From: an uncultured SAR86 cluster bacterium | GTDB taxonomy: Bacteria; Pseudomonadota; Gammaproteobacteria; Magnimaribacterales; Magnimaribacteraceae | Assembly (NCBI GenBank): GCA_902532675.1 | Contig: CACAIY010000013.1 | Location: 1 to 38,591, forward strand | Length of the DNA: 38,591 bases | Direction: 5' to 3' | Shown here: piece after piece, positions 26,176 through 35,128 of the stretch | Position numbering within the stretch: the first letter of the stretch is position 1 | How the letters are laid out: each line of letters starts with the position of its first letter | Position numbers and translations under genes: made by a program | The notes under the pieces: model-generated | Database searches by the model: none | The model's input: only the letters and a program-made list of their open reading frames with translations | What the model was told of the DNA's origin: nothing

Positions 26176-27270
26176 GTGAAAACATTAAGAGACAGCTACC
26201 TAGCAGAGCTAAATACTGGAATAATCATTCTTGATAATTCTTTGAGGGTTGTTTCAATCAACTCATCAGCTTTATCTATTTTGGATACTAGCGAGATGTC
26301 TGCTGTAGGAAGTAAAATTGATCAAATATTTTATGAAGAACCTGATAGCTTTAAAAGATTTTCGAGCTCCTTATCTGAACATAGAGGTTTTACCAAAACA
26401 GATGCTCTTCTACATTTAAAGCACGGAAGGAAATCTTTATGTGACTACAGCGTTCATCCAATATCAGAAGAATCCCGGGAAGGTTTATTAATTGAAATAA
26501 TTAATAAGGAAACTACTTCTGAGCTGATTGAAAGGTATAGAATGCAATCTAATCAACAAATTTCTCAAGAGTTTGTTCGAGGAATGGCCCATGAAATAAA
26601 AAACCCTTTAAGCGGAATAAGGGGATCTGCACAACTTTTGAGTAACAAGCTTAAAGATATACAACAAAGAGAATACACAGATATCATAATCAAACAAACA
26701 GATAGGTTGACTGCTCTAGTTGACAGTATCTTGGGTCCTAATCAGAAGCCCGACTTTAAATGGCAAAATATCCATTACCCAATTGAAAATGTCTTGAGTT
26801 TAATTGAAAAAGAATCTACATATAAAAAAATTAAGATTCTTAAAGACTTTGATCCTAGTATCCCAGAACTCTTTATAGACAGTTACCTTATAGAAAATAG
26901 TATTCTTAATTTAGTTAAGAACGCTAGAGATGCTTTAATTGAGTCTAATACGACGTCACCAAAGATTGAAATAAGAACTCGTATTTCACATGGCGAAATA
27001 ATAGAAAAAAATAAAACAGCCACAGTTTGTAAAATATCTATTATTGACAATGGGCCTGGAATTTCTGAAGAAATCAGAGATTCGATTTTCTTTCCTATGA
27101 TTACTGGAAAGGATAAGGGTACTGGACTAGGTCTGTCCATAACGCAAGGAATAATTTCTCAACACAAAGGGAATATACATTTCGACAGTACGCCTGATAA
27201 AACAGAATTCTTTATAAACTTACCTATAATAACTGCAGAAGAAGAAATTATAAGGACAGCAAATGGATAA
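26176..27270 (+). CDS. ntrB: Nitrogen regulation sensor histidine kinase NtrB
   Basis: NtrB (GlnL) phosphorylates NtrC under nitrogen limitation and, with PII, dephosphorylates it. The 364-residue cytoplasmic protein has an N-terminal PAS domain (LNTGIIILDNSLRVVSIN), an H-box MAHEIKNPLSGIRG with His139, an N-box NLVKNARDAL (245-254), DNGPGI (291-296) and GKDKGTGLGL (311-320). There are no membrane segments, as expected for NtrB. The start is GTG with no clear Shine-Dalgarno. A four-codon ATG frame (MFSL) ends on it in a GTGA overlap. It overlaps ntrC by 8 bases. Confidence 0.94.
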   Translation: MKTLRDSYLAELNTGIIILDNSLRVVSINSSALSILDTSEMSAVGSKIDQIFYEEPDSFKRFSSSLSEHRGFTKTDALLHLKHGRKSLCDYSVHPISEESREGLLIEIINKETTSELIERYRMQSNQQISQEFVRGMAHEIKNPLSGIRGSAQLLSNKLKDIQQREYTDIIIKQTDRLTALVDSILGPNQKPDFKWQNIHYPIENVLSLIEKESTYKKIKILKDFDPSIPELFIDSYLIENSILNLVKNARDALIESNTTSPKIEIRTRISHGEIIEKNKTATVCKISIIDNGPGISEEIRDSIFFPMITGKDKGTGLGLSITQGIISQHKGNIHFDSTPDKTEFFINLPIITAEEEIIRTANG

Positions 27271-28645
27271 AGGGAATATTTGGGTAGTTGATGATGATGA
27301 GTCTATAAGATGGGTTCTAGAAAGAGGCTTATCTGAAAACGGAATAGCAGTAGAGACGTTTGATTCTGCAAATAAAGTAATAAAAAAATTAGAAACCGAA
27401 AACCCTAGTCTAATTCTCACTGATATAAAAATGCCTGGTAAAAGTGGAATAGATTTATTAGATGAAGTTAAAGAGCTAAGACCTGAAATTCCGATCATTA
27501 TTATGACAGCCCATTCTGATTTAAAGAGTGCAGTAGAATCCTATGAGCATGGAGCTTGGGAATATCTTCCTAAGCCTTTTGATATCGAAGAAGCTGTTTC
27601 TATGGTCCAAAGGGCAACAACAAAAGATAATACTGAAATAGAAGAGACCGATGCATCACAAGCAGAAATAATAGGCGAAGCGCCGGCAATGCAAGAAGTA
27701 TTCAGAGCAATAGGCAAACTATCTAACTCAAACTCTACTGTACTGCTAATGGGACAATCAGGAACAGGTAAAGAGCTTGTAGCTAAAGCTTTATTTCAAC
27801 ATAGCCCTAGAAAAGAGAATGCATTTATTGCTCTAAATATGGCTGATATTCCTAAAGATCTTTTGGAAGCGGAATTATTTGGTCACGAAAAGGGTGCTTT
27901 TACTGGTGCGGATGAAAAAAGACTGGGAAGATTTGAACAAGCCAATAATGGGACTCTATTTCTTGATGAAATTGGAGATATGCCACTTGAAACCCAAACA
28001 AGGCTTTTAAGAGTTTTATCAAATGGGGAATTTTATCGTGTTGGTGGTAGACAGCCAATTAAAGTAGATGTAAGAATAATTACAGCTACGCATCAAAATC
28101 TTGAAGAGTTAGTAAAGAGCGGAGATTTTAGAGAAGATTTATTTCATAGATTGAACGTGATTAAGCTCTTACTTCCAAAACTCAATGAAAGGAAAGAGGA
28201 CATACCTGAATTAGCAAAACACTTCCTTACAAAATCTTCAGAGGAGCTGAAAGAAGAAAAGAAATTTTTGTCCGAAGAAGTTGAAAATTATTTTAAAACA
28301 CTTTCTTGGCCCGGGAATGTGAGGCAACTTGAGAACGCCTGTAGGTGGTTAACGGTAATGTCGCCCAGTAAGGAAGTTAAATTAGAAGATTTACCTGATG
28401 AATTAAAATTGGAAAATGCAGAAGAAGAAAATAACTGGAAAGTAGTTCTTAGATCTTGGTCAGAGAATTATTTAGAAAATGGTAATAAGAATCTATTGGA
28501 AGAAGTAGGACCAGAATTTGAGCGCACTTTAATAAAAGTTGCTTTAAATAAAACTAAAGGAAAAAAGAAAGAAGCTGCTGAGTTACTTGGATGGGGTAGA
28601 AATACTCTCTCTAGAAAAATTAAGGAGTTAGGTATAGAAAATTAA
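27263..28645 (+). CDS. ntrC: Nitrogen regulation response regulator NtrC
   Basis: NtrC (GlnG) is a sigma54-dependent activator of nitrogen genes. The 460-residue protein has a receiver domain (acidic pocket at 10-12, phosphoacceptor Asp54 in LTDIKMPG), an AAA+ domain with Walker A GQSGTGKE (164-171), the sigma54-contact loop GAFTGA (211-216) and Walker B LFLDEIGD (232-239), and a Fis-type helix-turn-helix at the end (KKKEAAELLGWGRNTLSRKIKEL). The intact GAFTGA loop implies sigma54 in this organism. The predicted sites upstream of glnA are probable targets. Confidence 0.95.
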   Translation: MDKGNIWVVDDDESIRWVLERGLSENGIAVETFDSANKVIKKLETENPSLILTDIKMPGKSGIDLLDEVKELRPEIPIIIMTAHSDLKSAVESYEHGAWEYLPKPFDIEEAVSMVQRATTKDNTEIEETDASQAEIIGEAPAMQEVFRAIGKLSNSNSTVLLMGQSGTGKELVAKALFQHSPRKENAFIALNMADIPKDLLEAELFGHEKGAFTGADEKRLGRFEQANNGTLFLDEIGDMPLETQTRLLRVLSNGEFYRVGGRQPIKVDVRIITATHQNLEELVKSGDFREDLFHRLNVIKLLLPKLNERKEDIPELAKHFLTKSSEELKEEKKFLSEEVENYFKTLSWPGNVRQLENACRWLTVMSPSKEVKLEDLPDELKLENAEEENNWKVVLRSWSENYLENGNKNLLEEVGPEFERTLIKVALNKTKGKKKEAAELLGWGRNTLSRKIKELGIEN

Positions 28646-28648
28646 GAT

Positions 28649-29071
28649 TTATCCTTGCTTCTTTACAAGAGGCATTCCGCCTTGAACCCATCCCATCATC
28701 CCACCAGACAAAACGCTAACGTTAGTAAACCCTTCTTTCTTAAGGCTTCCTGCAGCAGTGCTTGAATTACTTCCTGTTTTACATATAAGAACAATTTTAT
28801 CTTCCTCTTTAGCTTTAAATTGAGCATTTCCTTTTACTAGATCAGTTGATTGAATATTTACAGCTCCTGAAACAGTGCCTGAATCAAATTCTGAAGAGCT
28901 TCTTAAATCAAAAACATAAGGTTCTTCCTTGTTAATCAATCTAGTTAACTCAGAGGCATCAATTTTAGTTCCGCCCTTCTTCCTTTCATAAAAAACCAAG
29001 ATTGTAATTAAAGAAATTAAGAGGAGAACTGCCATAAAGTTCTCACCTATAAATATTAGAAATTTTTCCAT
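28649..29071 (-). CDS. Membrane-anchored rhodanese-like protein (YibN-like)
   Basis: This 140-residue protein has one N-terminal membrane helix (about residues 12-28, MAVLLLISLITILVFY) followed by positive residues and a single rhodanese domain. The catalytic loop is LICKTGSNSS with the active Cys, and LSGGMMGWVQGGMPLV is the usual C-terminal signature. It probably handles sulfane sulfur on the cytoplasmic face of the membrane. It resembles E. coli YibN, which also lies near a phosphoglycerate mutase gene. It is divergent from gpmA and ends 3 bases from ntrC. Confidence 0.87.
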   Translation of the reverse strand: MEKFLIFIGENFMAVLLLISLITILVFYERKKGGTKIDASELTRLINKEEPYVFDLRSSSEFDSGTVSGAVNIQSTDLVKGNAQFKAKEEDKIVLICKTGSNSSTAAGSLKKEGFTNVSVLSGGMMGWVQGGMPLVKKQG

Positions 29072-29131
29072 CTTGAAACGAGATTATATAGATTCCTAAG
29101 TTAAAATAAGTATTTAAAATTGATAAACATA

Positions 29132-29740
29132 ATGAAATCCTCTTATTTAGTATTAGTCAGGCATGGTCAAAGTGAATGGAATAAAAAAAATTTATTTACT
29201 GGGTGGAAAGATCCTAAGTTGACCCCAAGAGGGGTCGATGAAGCTATAAAAGCTGGAAAGGAATTAAAAAAAGCCGGTTATAGTTTTGACAAGATGTTTA
29301 CCTCTGACCTATTTAGAGCTCAAGATACGGGAAGGATTATCCTAGAGCAAATGAACCTTGCCTCAATTGAAGTTATAAAAGACGTGAGTTTAAATGAAAG
29401 GAATTATGGTGATTTAGCAGGATTAAACAAAGATGAGGCAAGAAAAGAATGGGGAGAAGATCAAGTTCACATATGGAGAAGATCATTTGACGTCCCTCCT
29501 CCTGGTGGTGAAAGTTTGAAAGATACAGCGGAAAGGGTCCTTCCTTATTTTAAAGAAAATATAATCCCTGAATTAATAGAAGGTTTAGATATTTTAGTGG
29601 CGGCTCATGGCAACTCTCTCAGGGCCCTTGTAATGGAATTAGAAGAAATTAGCTCTGAAGAGATAGTTGAATTGGAGATATCCACTGGGGTTCCTCTGGT
29701 TTATAAATTTGAAGAAAATAAGATAGAAAGATTGAACTAA
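29132..29740 (+). CDS. gpmA: 2,3-bisphosphoglycerate-dependent phosphoglycerate mutase
   Basis: The enzyme interconverts 3- and 2-phosphoglycerate in glycolysis. The 202-residue product has [10 protein letters not shown] with the phosphohistidine His11, [28 protein letters not shown], and a second catalytic His in [10 protein letters not shown]. It is the short form found in alphaproteobacteria and others rather than the 250-residue E. coli form. I chose the ATG at 29132; an in-frame TTG four codons upstream is possible but less likely. Its stop codon overlaps the hisF stop codon. Confidence 0.93.
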   Translation: MKSSYLVLVRHGQSEWNKKNLFTGWKDPKLTPRGVDEAIKAGKELKKAGYSFDKMFTSDLFRAQDTGRIILEQMNLASIEVIKDVSLNERNYGDLAGLNKDEARKEWGEDQVHIWRRSFDVPPPGGESLKDTAERVLPYFKENIIPELIEGLDILVAAHGNSLRALVMELEEISSEEIVELEISTGVPLVYKFEENKIERLN

Positions 29741-30504
29741 TTCCTAACTTCTAATCCTGATCCCAACATAGCTTGTTTAGCTTCTTGAACGGTGAATTCG
29801 GAGAAATGAAAAATACTTGCTGCTAAAACAGCTTCTGCTCCGCCTTCCTTAATTCCATCAACTAAATGTTGCAGGGTGCCTGCTCCTCCTGAAGCAATAA
29901 CAGGTATAGAAACAGATGAAGAAACAGCTTTTGTAAGCTTATTGTCAAACCCTTCCTTAGTTCCGTCTCTGTCCATGCTGGTTAATAGTATCTCTCCCGC
30001 TCCATGCTCTTTGACGGTATTCACCCACTCGACAACATCTATTCCTGTTCTTTCTCTACCGCCATAAGTGACCACTTCCCACGAGCTAAATGTGTCGTCA
30101 GTAGCTTTTGCGTCAACTGCGACTACTATGCACTGCGATCCGAACTTATCTGCAGCTTCTTTAATAAAATCAGGGTTGTTTACAGCAGCGGTATTTATGC
30201 TTACTTTATCTGCACCCGACCTTAATAACCTTTTAATGTCTTTTGTAGCTCTAACACCTCCTCCAACCGTCAGAGGAATAAAAACCTGTCCAGCTATGCT
30301 TTCAACAGTTTTATAAGTAGTGTCTCTTGTCTCACTGCTTGCTGTTATATCAAGCATAGTTAATTCATCAGCCCCTTGATCGTCGTATCTCTTAGCTATC
30401 TCAACAGGATCACCTGCATCCTTTATATTTACAAAATTTACTCCCTTAACAACCCTTCCTTTATCCACGTCGAGACAGGGAATTATTCTTTTAGCTACAG
30501 TCAT
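29737..30504 (-). CDS. hisF: Imidazole glycerol phosphate synthase, cyclase subunit
   Basis: HisF uses ammonia from HisH to turn PRFAR into imidazole glycerol phosphate and AICAR. The 255-residue (beta/alpha)8 barrel starts [19 protein letters not shown] with the catalytic Asp in CLDVD, then [26 protein letters not shown], and [12 protein letters not shown] with the second catalytic Asp. The ATG at 30504 overlaps the hisA stop codon as ATGA. A longer upstream frame lies inside hisA and is rejected. Confidence 0.96.
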   Translation of the reverse strand: MTVAKRIIPCLDVDKGRVVKGVNFVNIKDAGDPVEIAKRYDDQGADELTMLDITASSETRDTTYKTVESIAGQVFIPLTVGGGVRATKDIKRLLRSGADKVSINTAAVNNPDFIKEAADKFGSQCIVVAVDAKATDDTFSSWEVVTYGGRERTGIDVVEWVNTVKEHGAGEILLTSMDRDGTKEGFDNKLTKAVSSSVSIPVIASGGAGTLQHLVDGIKEGGAEAVLAASIFHFSEFTVQEAKQAMLGSGLEVRN

Positions 30505-31229
30505 GATAATTGGCTGGCCGCATTCATGGCTTCTTTTAAAGTAAATTCTTCTTCGTACAATGCCCTTCCACAAATTACTCCTTTAATTCTGGAAGAAGAT
30601 GATAATTCTTTGATGTGGTCTAAGCTGGATACTCCTCCTGAAGCTATAACAGGTATATCTGTTTTATTAGATAAAGATAAAGTTGCTTCAATATTAGGTC
30701 CTGACATCATCCCGTCTCTCGAGATATCTGTGTAAATAAGTCCAGCAAGTTTAATATCTTCAAAATTTTTAACTAATTCTTCAGGTCTTAACTTGCTGGA
30801 TTGAATCCATCCGTCTGTCTTCACATAACCATCTAGACTATCGACACCTAAGATTAATTTTCCCGGGTATTCATTACAGAATTCTTTTAACATTTCTGGA
30901 TCTTTCACTGCAGCGGTTCCCAATATGACTTTTGAAATACCATTCTCTATGTAGTGGGCAGCTGAAGAATAGTCTCTAATCCCTCCTCCTACTTGTATAT
31001 TCTTATCAGAGAATTCTTTGGCAATAGACAAAATTATTTCATCATTTATTGGTTTCCCTTGCACAGCTCCGTCCAAATCAACTATATGAAGAAGTTCCGC
31101 TCCTTGTGAAAACCAAGCTGAGGAAGTTTGAAGAGGGTCGTCAGAAAAAATAGTTACTTCGTCCATTTTTCCCTCTTTAAGGCGAACACACTTTCCGTCT
31201 TTTAAATCAATTGCAGGTATAACAATCAT
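30501..31229 (-). CDS. hisA: ProFAR isomerase
   Basis: HisA isomerises ProFAR to PRFAR, the substrate of HisF. The 242-residue barrel begins [18 protein letters not shown] with the catalytic Asp, followed by [47 protein letters not shown] with the second Asp, and [12 protein letters not shown]. It starts 4 bases after hisH and overlaps hisF. Confidence 0.96.
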   Translation of the reverse strand: MIVIPAIDLKDGKCVRLKEGKMDEVTIFSDDPLQTSSAWFSQGAELLHIVDLDGAVQGKPINDEIILSIAKEFSDKNIQVGGGIRDYSSAAHYIENGISKVILGTAAVKDPEMLKEFCNEYPGKLILGVDSLDGYVKTDGWIQSSKLRPEELVKNFEDIKLAGLIYTDISRDGMMSGPNIEATLSLSNKTDIPVIASGGVSSLDHIKELSSSSRIKGVICGRALYEEEFTLKEAMNAASQLS

Positions 31230-31233
31230 GACC

Positions 31234-31845
31234 TTAAATGCTCCAATCTAGAAAGTTTTTGTATAGTTGTAATCCAAGATTCTGGCTTTTCTCGGGGTGA
31301 AATTGAACAGCAAAGATATTATCTTTGCCCAACGCTGAAATGAGATTTTCGCCGTGAGTAGTTTTGGAAATGGCATCAGTAGAAGATAAACAACAATAGC
31401 TATGAACAAAATAAAAGAAGCTATTATCAGGAATATTGCTCCATAAAAAATGATCTGATAAGAAATTAATTTTATTCCACCCCATATGAGGAATCTTTAT
31501 GTCTTTCGAAGCAGGTATTTTGACTATTCTCCCATCAAGAACATTCAAACACTTTACTCCGCCGTTCTCTTCGCTACTTTCTAGCAACATTTGCATGCCG
31601 ACACATATAGCCAAAGTGGGTTTATTTCTAATTAGCTCTAAGGTCACACTTCTTAAATCATCAGAAAAGGCCTCCAGGCAATCTTTAATAGCGCCAACTC
31701 CAGGTAGGACTATTTTATCTGCTCTCTTAATAGTCTCAGGATCAGAGGTAACCATAATTTCTTCAGTAGTGGAAACTTCTTCTAAGGCTTTGCTAACTGA
31801 GTGCAAATTTCCCATGCCATAATCAATTACAGCTATTTTGGTCAT
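31234..31845 (-). CDS. hisH: Imidazole glycerol phosphate synthase, glutaminase subunit
   Basis: HisH releases ammonia from glutamine and passes it to HisF. The 203-residue class I glutamine amidotransferase has IAVIDYGMGNLHSV at the start, the PGVGA oxyanion-region motif, the nucleophile in AICVGMQMLL, FVHSYCC, and the His/Glu pair in AVQFHPEKSQ. Normal length. It lies between hisB and hisA in a four-gene his unit. Confidence 0.96.
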   Translation of the reverse strand: MTKIAVIDYGMGNLHSVSKALEEVSTTEEIMVTSDPETIKRADKIVLPGVGAIKDCLEAFSDDLRSVTLELIRNKPTLAICVGMQMLLESSEENGGVKCLNVLDGRIVKIPASKDIKIPHMGWNKINFLSDHFLWSNIPDNSFFYFVHSYCCLSSTDAISKTTHGENLISALGKDNIFAVQFHPEKSQNLGLQLYKNFLDWSI

Positions 31846-31863
31846 ATCTTCTATAGGAAATTG

Positions 31864-32451
31864 TTATAAAGAACCTTTGGTAGAAGGAATTTCATCACCT
31901 TGTCTTGAATCAATCTCTAAAGCCATGCGCAAGGCCCTTCCAAATGCTTTAAAAATTGTTTCAATCTGATGATGAGTATTGTCTCCTGTAAAGTTTTCTA
32001 TATGTAGAGTTAAAAAAGCATGATTACATAAAGACTGGAAGAAATGCTCAAACATATTCACGTCTATGCCTCCAACAGTATCCTTAACAAAATCTACTTT
32101 CATGTGTAATCCAGGCCTTCCTGAGAAGTCTAAAACTACTCTAGAAAGAGCCTCATCAAGTGGCACATAAGAATGGCCATATCTTTTAATCCCCTTTTTG
32201 TCTCCTACGGCCTTATTTAAAGCTTCGCCTAGAGTTATACCTATATCTTCGATAGTGTGATGATCATCGATATGTAAATCGCCTTTTGCTTTGACTTTTA
32301 GGTCAACCATGCCATGCCTGCCAATCTGGTCAAGCATATGCTCCAGAAAAGGTAAACCTGTAGAAAGATCAGTCTTTCCAGTTCCATCTAGATTTAATTC
32401 AACATTTACTTCAGTTTCTGAAGTGCCTCTATTTATTTTTGCTTCTCTCAT
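31864..32451 (-). CDS. hisB: Imidazoleglycerol-phosphate dehydratase
   Basis: The enzyme dehydrates imidazole glycerol phosphate, acting after HisF/HisH. The 195-residue product starts [17 protein letters not shown] and has [13 protein letters not shown], the metal-binding [23 protein letters not shown], and a late NTHHQIE. It is the monofunctional form without the N-terminal phosphatase domain of enterobacterial HisB. I chose the ATG at 32451; a longer frame runs upstream into the mutY coding region. hisB-hisH-hisA-hisF forms the leftward unit. No other his gene is in the window. Confidence 0.95.
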   Translation of the reverse strand: MREAKINRGTSETEVNVELNLDGTGKTDLSTGLPFLEHMLDQIGRHGMVDLKVKAKGDLHIDDHHTIEDIGITLGEALNKAVGDKKGIKRYGHSYVPLDEALSRVVLDFSGRPGLHMKVDFVKDTVGGIDVNMFEHFFQSLCNHAFLTLHIENFTGDNTHHQIETIFKAFGRALRMALEIDSRQGDEIPSTKGSL

Positions 32452-32532
32452 TACATATATCAATTTAGGGCGCGCATTATATCCAATATAGTTAACTTGT
32501 TCATCTAAGCCAGAAGAAGCATAATAATTTCT

Positions 32533-33570
32533 ATGTCTACATTCAGCAAAAGGCTCCTCGATTGGCACAAACACGAAGGAAGAAAAGACTTACCTTGGCA
32601 GACAAATATTACTCCTTACAAGGTCTGGATTTCAGAAATAATGCTACAGCAAACGCAAGTCTCTACTGCAACACCCTATTTCTTAAAGTTTATTAAGAGA
32701 TTCCCAAACGTAGATTCGTTAGCAAACTCCACAGAAGATGAAGTTTTGAGTTATTGGTCTGGACTAGGCTACTACTCAAGAGCTAGGAATATTCTTAAAT
32801 CTGCGGTGTTAATTAAATCTGAATTTAAATCTAAACTTCCAAAGTCTATAGAGGAATTAGTCTCTTTACCCGGGATAGGTAGATCTACAGCAGGAGCAAT
32901 CCGGTCAATAGGTTATGGACTCAAAGCTCCTATTTTAGATGGGAATGTTAAGAGGGTATTATCTAGATATTTCAAAATTGAGGAAGACCTGTCTAAAACA
33001 TCAACTCAGAAAGAGTTATGGATTTTAGCTGAAAAGGTGTTACCAAAATCCAATTTCAATATTCATACACAAGCCATAATGGATTTAGGTGCGCTTGTTT
33101 GTAAGAAAAAAAATCCAACCTGCTTCTCTTGTCCGCAGAACAAATATTGTCTGGCTAATAAATATGCCCTGACGGAATCAATACCAACAAAAATAAAGAG
33201 AAAAGAAAAGCCTCAAAAGACTCTCTACTGGCTCGTAGCCATGGATCAAGTAGGAAGATTTGCGTTACAGCAAAAAGATGAAAAAGGTGTTTGGCGTGGT
33301 CTTTGGACTTTCTTAGAATTTGAAGAAACTGGACTAAGAGACGATTATTCTGAGAACCTAATGAAAGAATCTAATCTAATTTCAAAAGATAAGCTAACAA
33401 TCAAGCATAGCTTTAGCCACTACAACTTAGATATAGACAGTCTCATTTTAAAATTTGAATCTGACTTGTCAAAAAAACTAGGCAATAATCAAATGTGGTT
33501 TAATGTAAATGATTTAAAATCAGTAGGAACGCCGGCTCCTGTAACCAAAATAATCGAAAAAGTTATATAA
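32533..33570 (+). CDS. mutY: Adenine DNA glycosylase MutY
   Basis: MutY removes adenine opposite 8-oxoguanine. The 345-residue protein has [25 protein letters not shown] at the N terminus, the Hh[15 protein letters not shown] followed by the catalytic Asp in [13 protein letters not shown], and the 4Fe-4S cluster cysteines in C-x6-C-x2-C-x5-C spacing around [20 protein letters not shown]-terminal NUDIX-like domain with [10 protein letters not shown] recognises 8-oxoG. The start is divergent from hisB across 81 bases. The yggX start follows the stop codon directly. Confidence 0.96.
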   Translation: MSTFSKRLLDWHKHEGRKDLPWQTNITPYKVWISEIMLQQTQVSTATPYFLKFIKRFPNVDSLANSTEDEVLSYWSGLGYYSRARNILKSAVLIKSEFKSKLPKSIEELVSLPGIGRSTAGAIRSIGYGLKAPILDGNVKRVLSRYFKIEEDLSKTSTQKELWILAEKVLPKSNFNIHTQAIMDLGALVCKKKNPTCFSCPQNKYCLANKYALTESIPTKIKRKEKPQKTLYWLVAMDQVGRFALQQKDEKGVWRGLWTFLEFEETGLRDDYSENLMKESNLISKDKLTIKHSFSHYNLDIDSLILKFESDLSKKLGNNQMWFNVNDLKSVGTPAPVTKIIEKVI

Positions 33571-33840
33571 ATGCCTAAAAAAGTAATCTGTAGAAAATAT
33601 AAAGAAGAATTAGACGGAATGGATAAACCTCCTTTTCCCGGCACTAAAGGTGAAGACCTATTTAATAATGTCTCTCAAAGGGCATGGGATGAATGGTTAG
33701 AACATCAAAAAATGCTAATAAATGAAGGACAATTAAATCTAGCAGATCGAGAGTCTAGGAATTGGTTAAATGAACAGATGGAATTATTTTTGTCTGGTGA
33801 AGATTATGCAAAGCCTAGTGGCTATAGACCAGCTGAATAA
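33571..33840 (+). CDS. yggX: Fe(II)-trafficking/oxidative damage protection protein
   Basis: This 89-residue YggX protein is linked to iron handling and protection of Fe-S clusters. It carries the conserved Cys7 in VICRKYKEELDGMDKPPFPG, then SQRAWDEWLEHQKMLINE and LNLADRESRNWL. mutY-yggX is a standard gammaproteobacterial pair. The start directly abuts the mutY stop codon. MutY itself contains an Fe-S cluster, which makes the pairing sensible. Confidence 0.96.
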   Translation: MPKKVICRKYKEELDGMDKPPFPGTKGEDLFNNVSQRAWDEWLEHQKMLINEGQLNLADRESRNWLNEQMELFLSGEDYAKPSGYRPAE

Positions 33841-33869
33841 AACTTATTTTTTTGTTTCAATTATTTGTA

Positions 33870-33875
33870 TACAAT
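33870..33875 (+). promoter_or_regulatory. Possible -10 box of the tRNA-Phe gene
   Basis: TACAAT within TATACAAT lies 14 bases before the mature tRNA 5' end in the 49-base gap after yggX. No convincing -35 is present at 16-18 bases, only a T-run. It would give a leader of about 7 bases. Confidence 0.35.
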
Positions 33876-33889
33876 CCTCAAATCTTATA

Positions 33890-33965
33890 GCCCAGATAGC
33901 TCAGTCGGTAGAGCAAAGGACTGAAAATCCTTGTGTCGGTGGTTCGATTCCACCTCTGGGCACCA
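33890..33965 (+). tRNA. tRNA-Phe (anticodon GAA)
   Basis: This is a 76-base tRNA with encoded CCA. The acceptor stem GCCCAGA pairs with TCTGGGC. The D arm is GCTC...GAGC, the anticodon stem is GGACT...tcc around GAA, and the T arm contains GGTTCGATTCC. The sequence is close to E. coli tRNA-Phe. Its 3' end is 3 bases from the stop codon of the convergent methyltransferase gene. Confidence 0.97.
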
Positions 33966-33968
33966 CTT

Positions 33969-35027
33969 CTAAGCTTTGTCTCCAAAATCCTGCATGTGCT
34001 CTGCCGTTCTTTCATTAGAGCCGTACATGAAGTGGTTTTCCATTTTTTCTCTATATTTACTTGCAGGGACCGTTAAACCAGCTGCTTCAGCAACTTCTCT
34101 AATATGCATAGGTGTTGCACCACAACAAACTCCAAGATAGTTAATACCTAATTTAGCAGCCTCTTTTCCAAATTCTTGTATTTCGTATCTATTGCAATAA
34201 AGAGGATCTAAAGCTGTAGGAAAAGTTCTACCATGCGGAGCGGGACAAGTACAAGAATCATCATCAGGTAAATTAAAAAAGGTTGGGTGTTCTTCTGAAG
34301 TCCTGAAAGGTATTGGAAGAGCAGCCATATGACATTTAAGTATTTTTCTTGCTTCTCTAAGGTAGGGCATCATGGTTTCTGGACCACGAAAACAATTCAT
34401 ACCGACCACATCGGCTCCTCTTTGTTCTAGCTCTTTCATAGTATCTAAAACAGAAACCCCGTCCATCATTGAATTTACACCCATAGGAGCTATTGTTATG
34501 ACCGACGGTAACCCAGCTTTCTGAATAATATCTAATGCGGTATATGCTTCTTCAGCATAATAAAAGGTTTCTCCAATTAATATATCTGCTCCCTCATCTA
34601 CAGCCCACTCTACCATCTCGCTAAACATTCTATGGACTTCAATTTTTGACTCATTGTCGCCCTCCTTCCATATATTTGAATTAGAAATATTTCCTGCCAT
34701 TAAATTAGGCTCCCCTCCATCTAAAGGATTGTCAGCAACTTTTTTTGCTATCTTGAGTGCAGCCCTATTAAGTGGTTCTAAAAGTTCTTCTTTACCTATC
34801 ACACGCATTTTTTCTCTATGGCCGTTATACGTAAAGGCCTCAACTATATCTGAACCAGCATGTTGGAAATCTTTATGTAAATTCTCAAGAGCTTCAGGGT
34901 GTTCTAACGAAACCATTGGAACAAATTCTCCAGATGCTAAATAACCTCTTTTTTCCACCTCAAATAAGAAGCCCTCTGCACAAATTACAGGACCTTGATC
35001 TAACCTTTCATTTAATGTTCTTTTCAT
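33969..35027 (-). CDS. Betaine-homocysteine S-methyltransferase-like protein
   Basis: This 352-residue homocysteine methyltransferase barrel resembles BHMT, which moves a methyl group from glycine betaine to homocysteine, giving methionine and dimethylglycine. All three zinc cysteines are present: Cys212 in VGMNCFRGP and Cys301/Cys302 in GVCCGATP. EAFTYNGHREKM and IGETFYYAEEAY also match. I chose the ATG at 35027, 9 bases after GGAG; an in-frame TTG at 35042 is an alternative. The methyl donor could also be DMSP, S-methylmethionine or another methyl compound, since the family is broad. The upstream gap carries strong repeats. Confidence 0.85.
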   Translation of the reverse strand: MKRTLNERLDQGPVICAEGFLFEVEKRGYLASGEFVPMVSLEHPEALENLHKDFQHAGSDIVEAFTYNGHREKMRVIGKEELLEPLNRAALKIAKKVADNPLDGGEPNLMAGNISNSNIWKEGDNESKIEVHRMFSEMVEWAVDEGADILIGETFYYAEEAYTALDIIQKAGLPSVITIAPMGVNSMMDGVSVLDTMKELEQRGADVVGMNCFRGPETMMPYLREARKILKCHMAALPIPFRTSEEHPTFFNLPDDDSCTCPAPHGRTFPTALDPLYCNRYEIQEFGKEAAKLGINYLGVCCGATPMHIREVAEAAGLTVPASKYREKMENHFMYGSNERTAEHMQDFGDKA

Positions 35028-35052
35028 TTTCTTATACTCCAAGTTAAGTTAC

Positions 35053-35073
35053 AGATCATGACATACATGATCT
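35053..35073. repeat. Inverted repeat upstream of the BHMT-like gene
   Basis: AGATCATG-N5-CATGATCT is a perfect 8-base inverted repeat, 26 bases before the BHMT-like start. In RNA from the minus strand it would form a hairpin just upstream of the ribosome site; in DNA it could be an operator. Confidence 0.7.
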
Positions 35074-35116
35074 TTTTCGTTTTAGTTGTATCCTGGAATT
35101 TCCTTTTCCGTTTTAG
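35072..35116. repeat. Pair of direct repeats CTTTTTCGTTTTAG / CCTTTTCCGTTTTAG
   Basis: Copies at 35072-35085 and 35102-35116 share CGTTTTAG and a pyrimidine-rich lead. They are spaced 31 bases apart, close to three helical turns. Such phasing is typical of cooperative regulator sites, but no regulator is identified. Confidence 0.45.
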
Positions 35117-35128
35117 CATTTATTTAAA

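Noticed and set aside
30505-30573. An upstream extension of hisF
   Set aside because: The added residues are encoded inside hisA and do not resemble HisF. The ATGA overlap start is typical.
32452-32574. An upstream extension of hisB into the mutY start
   Set aside because: It would overlap mutY on the other strand and add residues not found in IGP dehydratases.
33890-33965. tRNA-Phe as an integration site for a mobile element
   Set aside because: No integrase, no duplicated tRNA 3' end and no compositional change is visible nearby; flanking genes are core genes.
33770-34018. An open frame running through the end of yggX and the tRNA-Phe gene
   Set aside because: It spans a real tRNA and overlaps two genes; the translation resembles no protein family.
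35053-35082. Inverted repeat followed by a T-run, resembling a + strand terminator
   Set aside because: No + strand gene ends near it; the nearest upstream + strand gene is the tRNA more than 1 kb away. It lies in the leader region of the minus-strand methyltransferase, so an operator or leader hairpin is more likely.
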